From positions 4,405,464-4,469,463 of the forward strand of contig CM049320.1 of assembly GCA_026874595.1 (NCBI GenBank): a stretch of DNA of 64,000 nt, read 5' to 3'. The notes under the pieces are model-generated. The model worked only from the letters and a program-made list of their open reading frames with translations. It searched no databases and was not told where the DNA came from. Positions 59,771-64,000 of the stretch are shown one piece after another. A program made the position numbers and the translations under genes. Source of the DNA: Sipunculus nudus (taxonomy: Eukaryota > Annelida > Sipuncula > Golfingiida > Sipunculidae). Numbering within the stretch: position 1 is the first letter of the stretch; each line of letters opens with the position of its first letter.

Positions 59771-61298
59771 AAAAATGATAGAAAGTGAGTGCTTACACTG
59801 CCCTGTCAAGTAGTCACAAACTGAAATGGAAACTCTGCAATCTGTACATACTTAGATAAGGCAGCACTAAAAAATGGAGGTGGTTACCTCCACCAAAAAA
59901 AACAATTTAATCAATTTTAATTGTAGCACTTTGATTTACTATATGACCTATTGGGAGAATATGCATGGACCCGGAGATCCACAAAATTACCAAAGAATTT
60001 TCATAAAATATGACAGAAGTGCAATGTTTCAAATATATATATATTCACAAATTAATTTTTAAAGAAAACACCTATATAAATATATGTTCATTGTTTATAA
60101 GATTGAGATGAAGTCCATATATGATTTTGAATGAAAATATTATAGTTAGGACTACTCCTAATTAAACATCTTAAGAAATTAATAAATGAAAATTGATTAA
60201 TATAATGGGCTTTATTAATTAATTACTATTTGGATGTAGGTCTTTGACTTTAAAGTCTTTCCATAATTTGCACAGGGTAAGACTCATTTTTCTGATTAGC
60301 CCATAAGAATGGACTCCTCAGTTGCTTTTTTAGCTCAGCTGACTATAAGTCATCTTTTTATATAATGCAAGATGTCTACCGGGCTGTTAATACTCCAATT
60401 CGTATTTGTGAAACTCTTACCTTGGTCGCATATAACTAGCCGATGTTTAATGTGTATCTATTGCATATCTTTAATGTGAATTATAATAAAAAATCTACTT
60501 AGCGGAGGACCCTTATTATGAATGTTTTTTGTGTGTAGCTGAAAAGAAAACAAAATTATTTTTTTATATATTTATTCATGATAAAAATTAATATACATAT
60601 ACAGATACGTAGTGACTGTTGATTAACACATAATTACACCAGAGGCAATATGAAGACAACCTACTGAATGCACTGAGTTTTACCGAAACTAAACTGCCGA
60701 GCCAGTAGGGGCTGAGTGCGTCATGGTGTTCTCGCCTTGATAAACGCCACTTTCTCCTTCAAGGAGAGCTCTTCCCAAGGCATTGTCGCACACTAGCAAG
60801 CAATATAAGCATAAACTGAACCAGTAGAGAAATAAACTGACAGTGCTCTATCTGATAAGGCAAGAAAATGTGTGGGATTTGGCCCCATGCAAGCTTTATT
60901 AATTAATACATTTTACTGACTGCTCAATACTTAGTGTAAGGTATTAGCACATTTACGATTATCTAATACGTTAATTTGACCAATGAGGATCAAACAAAAT
61001 GTGATGATTAGAAATATTAAGCTCTCACTGCCGCACTTGGGGTAGCTGTAATATAGGTGATCACTGAGGGGCAATAAGCACCGCTAGCCCGAGACCCCAG
61101 AGCAGTTAGCCAGGCAGATGGGCTCATAAAGTCATCAGGCCGATGGTTACCCTTTTGATCTATAACTTATGCCTCAACGAGTCCCAGTGCGGACACCGAG
61201 TCAGGAAGATATGCCGGACCAGATAAACACCCAAGTTGGGAAACTTTGTTACCCTCTTTGATCTGACTCGTGACAAATGTTGTTTCAGTACAAATCGG
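59771..61298. other. No gene recognised
   Basis: AT-rich to 60,650, then more balanced to 61,290 without recognisable coding content. TTTTTAGCTCAGCTGACTATAAGTCA at 60,326-60,352 looks like the start of the hairpin-ended repeat family seen at 8,954. Confidence 0.45.
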
Positions 61299-61508
61299 CA
61301 GTGGTCGTATTAGCGGGGTCGCATTAGCGCTGGGGCCAGGAAATCTGGTTGTAATTCTGAATTCAGGGGTGGTCGTAATTTTGAGTCATTTATACACATA
61401 GATAAACTTAAATAAATTCGGGACCAAGCTAAGTGGTCGTAATTATGGGGTGGTCGCAATTGTGGGGTGGTCGCAATTGTGGGGTGGTCGCAAGGTGGGG
61501 TTCCACTG
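61299..61508 (-). mobile_element. Mariner-like MITE, second copy
   Basis: The right end, complemented, reads CAGTGGAACCCCACCTTGCG, as in the element at 23,721-23,897, next to a TA. The left end is degenerate (CAGTGGTCGTATTAGCG). Four GGGTGGTCGCAATTGTG-like repeats lie before the right end. The overlapping minus-strand frame is not a gene. Confidence 0.65.
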
Positions 61509-61809
61509 TATATTTTATTCAATTACCTTTATAAGAGTAACAGATCGTGTCGTGCTATAACCCCAGTTAGCCCTTTGCTGGGCCGGCCACTCAACAGAAA
61601 CCTGAAACCTGTTGCATTGCCGTCGCTGGCTAATTGCTGATGTATGTACATACTTGTAGCTCTTCACTTAATTGCATAAGTGTGAACCAGAAATAGTCTG
61701 GACCTTTAGCTCAAAGGCAATGTGTCTGGGTCCAGGGCTCTTGACACTTTGTAAAAGAAATATTAGACCACTGCAACCTGAAATGATCTTATTTTGAGAT
61801 TCATTATTG

Positions 61810-62300
61810 TATCCCCAGACAAAGTCGGGATACTATGGTTTCACGACGGTCCCGCCGCCGCTGCCGCAGAAAAACCTTGTGAGCGGGATAACTCAAAAAA
61901 TATTTCACTGATCTTTTTCAATCTTTACATTTGTATAGATATAGGTAAGGGGACGAAGCCTATTTAAAATGGGGTCATGACCTATGCTAGGAGAATGACC
62001 TTGACCTTGAATAGGTCCATTTTTGCTGAAAATAACACAAATTCTTAAATATCTCAAGTAAGCTTGCATGGACTGGTCCATAATTCAAGGTGACCGAAGA
62101 TCTTGGATAGCCTTGTGGTATACATGAAACTGGTGGCGCCACCTATTTAATATGTCCTATTATCCTTTTCTTGTTTTTACGCCTTTTAATACCCCCATAA
62201 TTACCACTTGACAGTACTGTAAGCATTATTAGTCAAAAACTAATGGACAGATTTCTTTCATATTATGCACATATAGAGAGATCGGTTATGGGATAAGGTC
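61810..62300 (+). repeat. Leading part of a bivalve-type repeat
   Basis: Starts around CCCCAGACAAAGTCGGGATACTATGG, then CTTGTGAGCGGGATAACTC and GACCTTGACCTT words, related to the nested segment at 39,832-40,480. It leads directly into the tandem array. Confidence 0.55.
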
Positions 62301-64000
62301 TATTTACATTTGGGTCATGACCCTTACCGTCAGAGTGGCCTTGACCTTTAATATGTCCATATTTGGTGAAAATCACACACCTCTTATGATATCTCCAGTG
62401 TTGATAGCCATATGGATTTCAAACGTGACTTATGTATGGCCCACCACTAAAGTAAGAACCCTATAGGTTCTAGGGTCATGAGGTCAAAGGTCAAGGTCAC
62501 TGGAATCGCATCTTAAAAGATACTGTGGATGCATTTTAAGCCAAACTTTCATCCCAGGTCTTCCATCTTGAATATTAGCTCACTTGCCAATAGTGGATGA
62601 TCCATATCAATTTTGGGGTCACAAGGTCAAAGGTCAAGGCCACAGGAGCTATCTGTCAAAAAATTAGTTTCTGGATGATAATTCCTCTTTTTATTGATGT
62701 ATTGATTTTAAACTTGCCATATATATATCCCATTGAAAAAGCAAGACTCCATTTGATTTTGGGGTCATGAGGTCAAAGGTCAAGGTCACAGGACACATCT
62801 TTAAAAAGATTGTGGATGCATTTTCAGCCAAACATTTCATCTCAGACCTTTCATCTTGCACATATAGTTCATCTGCCAATAGAGGAAAACCGCTATCAAT
62901 TTTGAGGTCACAAGGTCAAAGGTGAAGGTCACAGGATCCAACTGTCAAAAAATTAGTTTCTGGATGATAATTCCTGCTTTTATTGATGTATGGATTTCAA
63001 ACTTGACTTGTATATGACCCATTGTAAAAGCAAGACCCAAATTGATTTTGGGGTCATGAGGTCAAAGGTCAAGGTCACAGGACACATCTTCAAAAAGATT
63101 GAGTTTGCATTTTCAGCCAAACAATTCATTTCAGATCTTTCATCTTGCACATATAGTTCACCTGCCAAGAGAGGAAAACCCCTATCAATTTTGAGGTCAC
63201 AAGGTCAAAGGTGAAGGTCACAAGAGCCATCTGTCCAAAAATTAGTTTCTGGATGATTATTCCTGCTTTTATTGATGTATGGTTTTCAAACTTGACTTGT
63301 ATATGTCCCATTGGAAAAGCAAGACCCGAATTGATTTTGGGGTCATGGGGTCAAAGGTCAAGGACACATCTTTAAAAAGATGTGGATGCATTTTCAGCCA
63401 AACATTTCATCTCAGATCTTTCATCTTGCACATATAGTTCACCTGCCAAGCGAGGAAGAACCCTATCAATTGGGGCCACAAGGTCAAAGGTGAAGGTCAC
63501 AGGAGCCAACTGTCCAAAAATTAGTTTCTGGATGATTATTCCTGCTTTTATTGATGTATGGTTTTCAAACTTGACTTGTATATGACCAATTGGAAAAGCA
63601 AGACCCAAATTGATTTTGGAGTCATGAGGTCAAAGGTCAAGGTCACAGGACACATCTTTAAAAAGATTGTGGATGCATTTTCAGCCAAACATTTCATCTC
63701 AGACATTTCATCTTGCACATACAGGTTCCCTGCCAATAGAGGAAGAAGCCTGTCAATTGTGAGGTCACAAGGTCAAAGGTGAAGGTCACAGGAGCCATCT
63801 GTCCAAAAATTAGTTCCCGAGATGATAATTCAAGCTTGGATTAATATATGGATATCAAACCTTACTTATAAATGGCCCATCAGTAAATCTAGACCTCTAT
63901 TGATTTATATATAAAAGTTGATGATCAATATCAATTTTGGGGTCACAAGGTCAAATGTCAAGGCCACAGGAGCCATCTGTCAAAAAATTAGTTTCTGGAT
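62301..64000 (+). repeat. 289-bp tandem array rich in AGGTCA words (continues past the window)
   Basis: The phrase TTGATTTTGGGGTCATGAGG recurs at 62,753, 63,042, 63,331 and 63,610 (period 289, 289 and 279; the third unit has lost about 10 bp). An earlier diverged unit lies at 62,464. Each unit holds two clusters about 145 bp apart, one AGGTCAAAGGTCAAGGTCA-like and one AGGTCACAAGGTCAAAGGT-like, so the unit may descend from a doubled 145-bp repeat. All frames here on either strand (62,691-63,782) are copies of the repeat, not genes. Confidence 0.92.

Noticed and set aside
62691-63782. Several similar 60-78-codon frames suggesting a gene family
   Set aside because: All are the same 289-bp tandem repeat read on either strand.

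Overview
The window reads as a piece of an AT-rich animal nuclear genome with long introns, abundant microsatellites and layers of decayed transposable elements. The repeats resemble those I associate with bivalve molluscs: arrays of AGGTCA-type words, elements ending in TGCCCCCGCC, tRNA-derived SINEs, and CAGTGGAACCCC MITEs. A bivalve is therefore the best guess, but this is inference without a database search. There is no prokaryotic or viral gene organisation, and most short open frames are chance or repeat-derived.

Coding evidence is sparse and exonic. (i) On the minus strand, four intact and one broken calcium-binding EGF exons lie at 2,998-3,116, 3,925-4,047, 10,200-10,322, 12,583-12,648 and 19,635-19,757. 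Three of them are exactly 123 nt with matching phase-1 splice sites at both ends, so they can be duplicated or skipped without a frame change. (ii) A minus-strand first exon at 46,730-47,027 encodes a signal peptide and a PAN/apple-like cysteine module. It ends in the same phase and could be the 5' end of the EGF gene, but the link is unproven. (iii) A plus-strand first exon at 58,718-58,950 encodes a signal peptide and an unrecognised secreted N-terminus. Two weaker exon candidates are at 153-198 (+) and 57,103-57,244 (-).

The left third (2.9-21.1 kb) has grown by duplication around the EGF exons. There is a 930-bp tandem copy at 3-4.4 kb, a 0.6-kb copy (6.4/10.8 kb) and a 2.9-kb segmental duplication (7.93-10.80 versus 16.28-21.08 kb). 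The second 2.9-kb copy differs by two extra segments: an 847-bp hAT-like element with an exact 8-bp target-site duplication, and a 1.05-kb segment. A TIR element is present in opposite orientations beside the two copies.

The middle (24.9-42.6 kb) is a transposon graveyard. One LINE (25.37-26.79, +) is nested inside a different LINE (24.93-29.37, -). A 5.8-kb inverted-repeat structure (29.6-35.3), a Ty3-type pol remnant (36.4-37.0), a solo LTR with a 4-bp duplication (38.085-38.902), a TGCCCCCGCC-ended composite repeat (39.4-40.9) and two adjoining minisatellites (41.8-42.6) follow.

The right part holds a 1.85-kb inverted-repeat element (49.45-51.30), a 23-bp minisatellite of about 47 copies (52.7-53.8), long TA and G runs, a second tRNA-derived SINE (59.53-59.77) and, at the end, a 289-bp tandem array rich in nuclear-receptor half-site words (62.3-64.0, running off the window). 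I found no convincing previously undescribed functional system. The observations most worth following are the duplicating EGF cassette and the half-site array.
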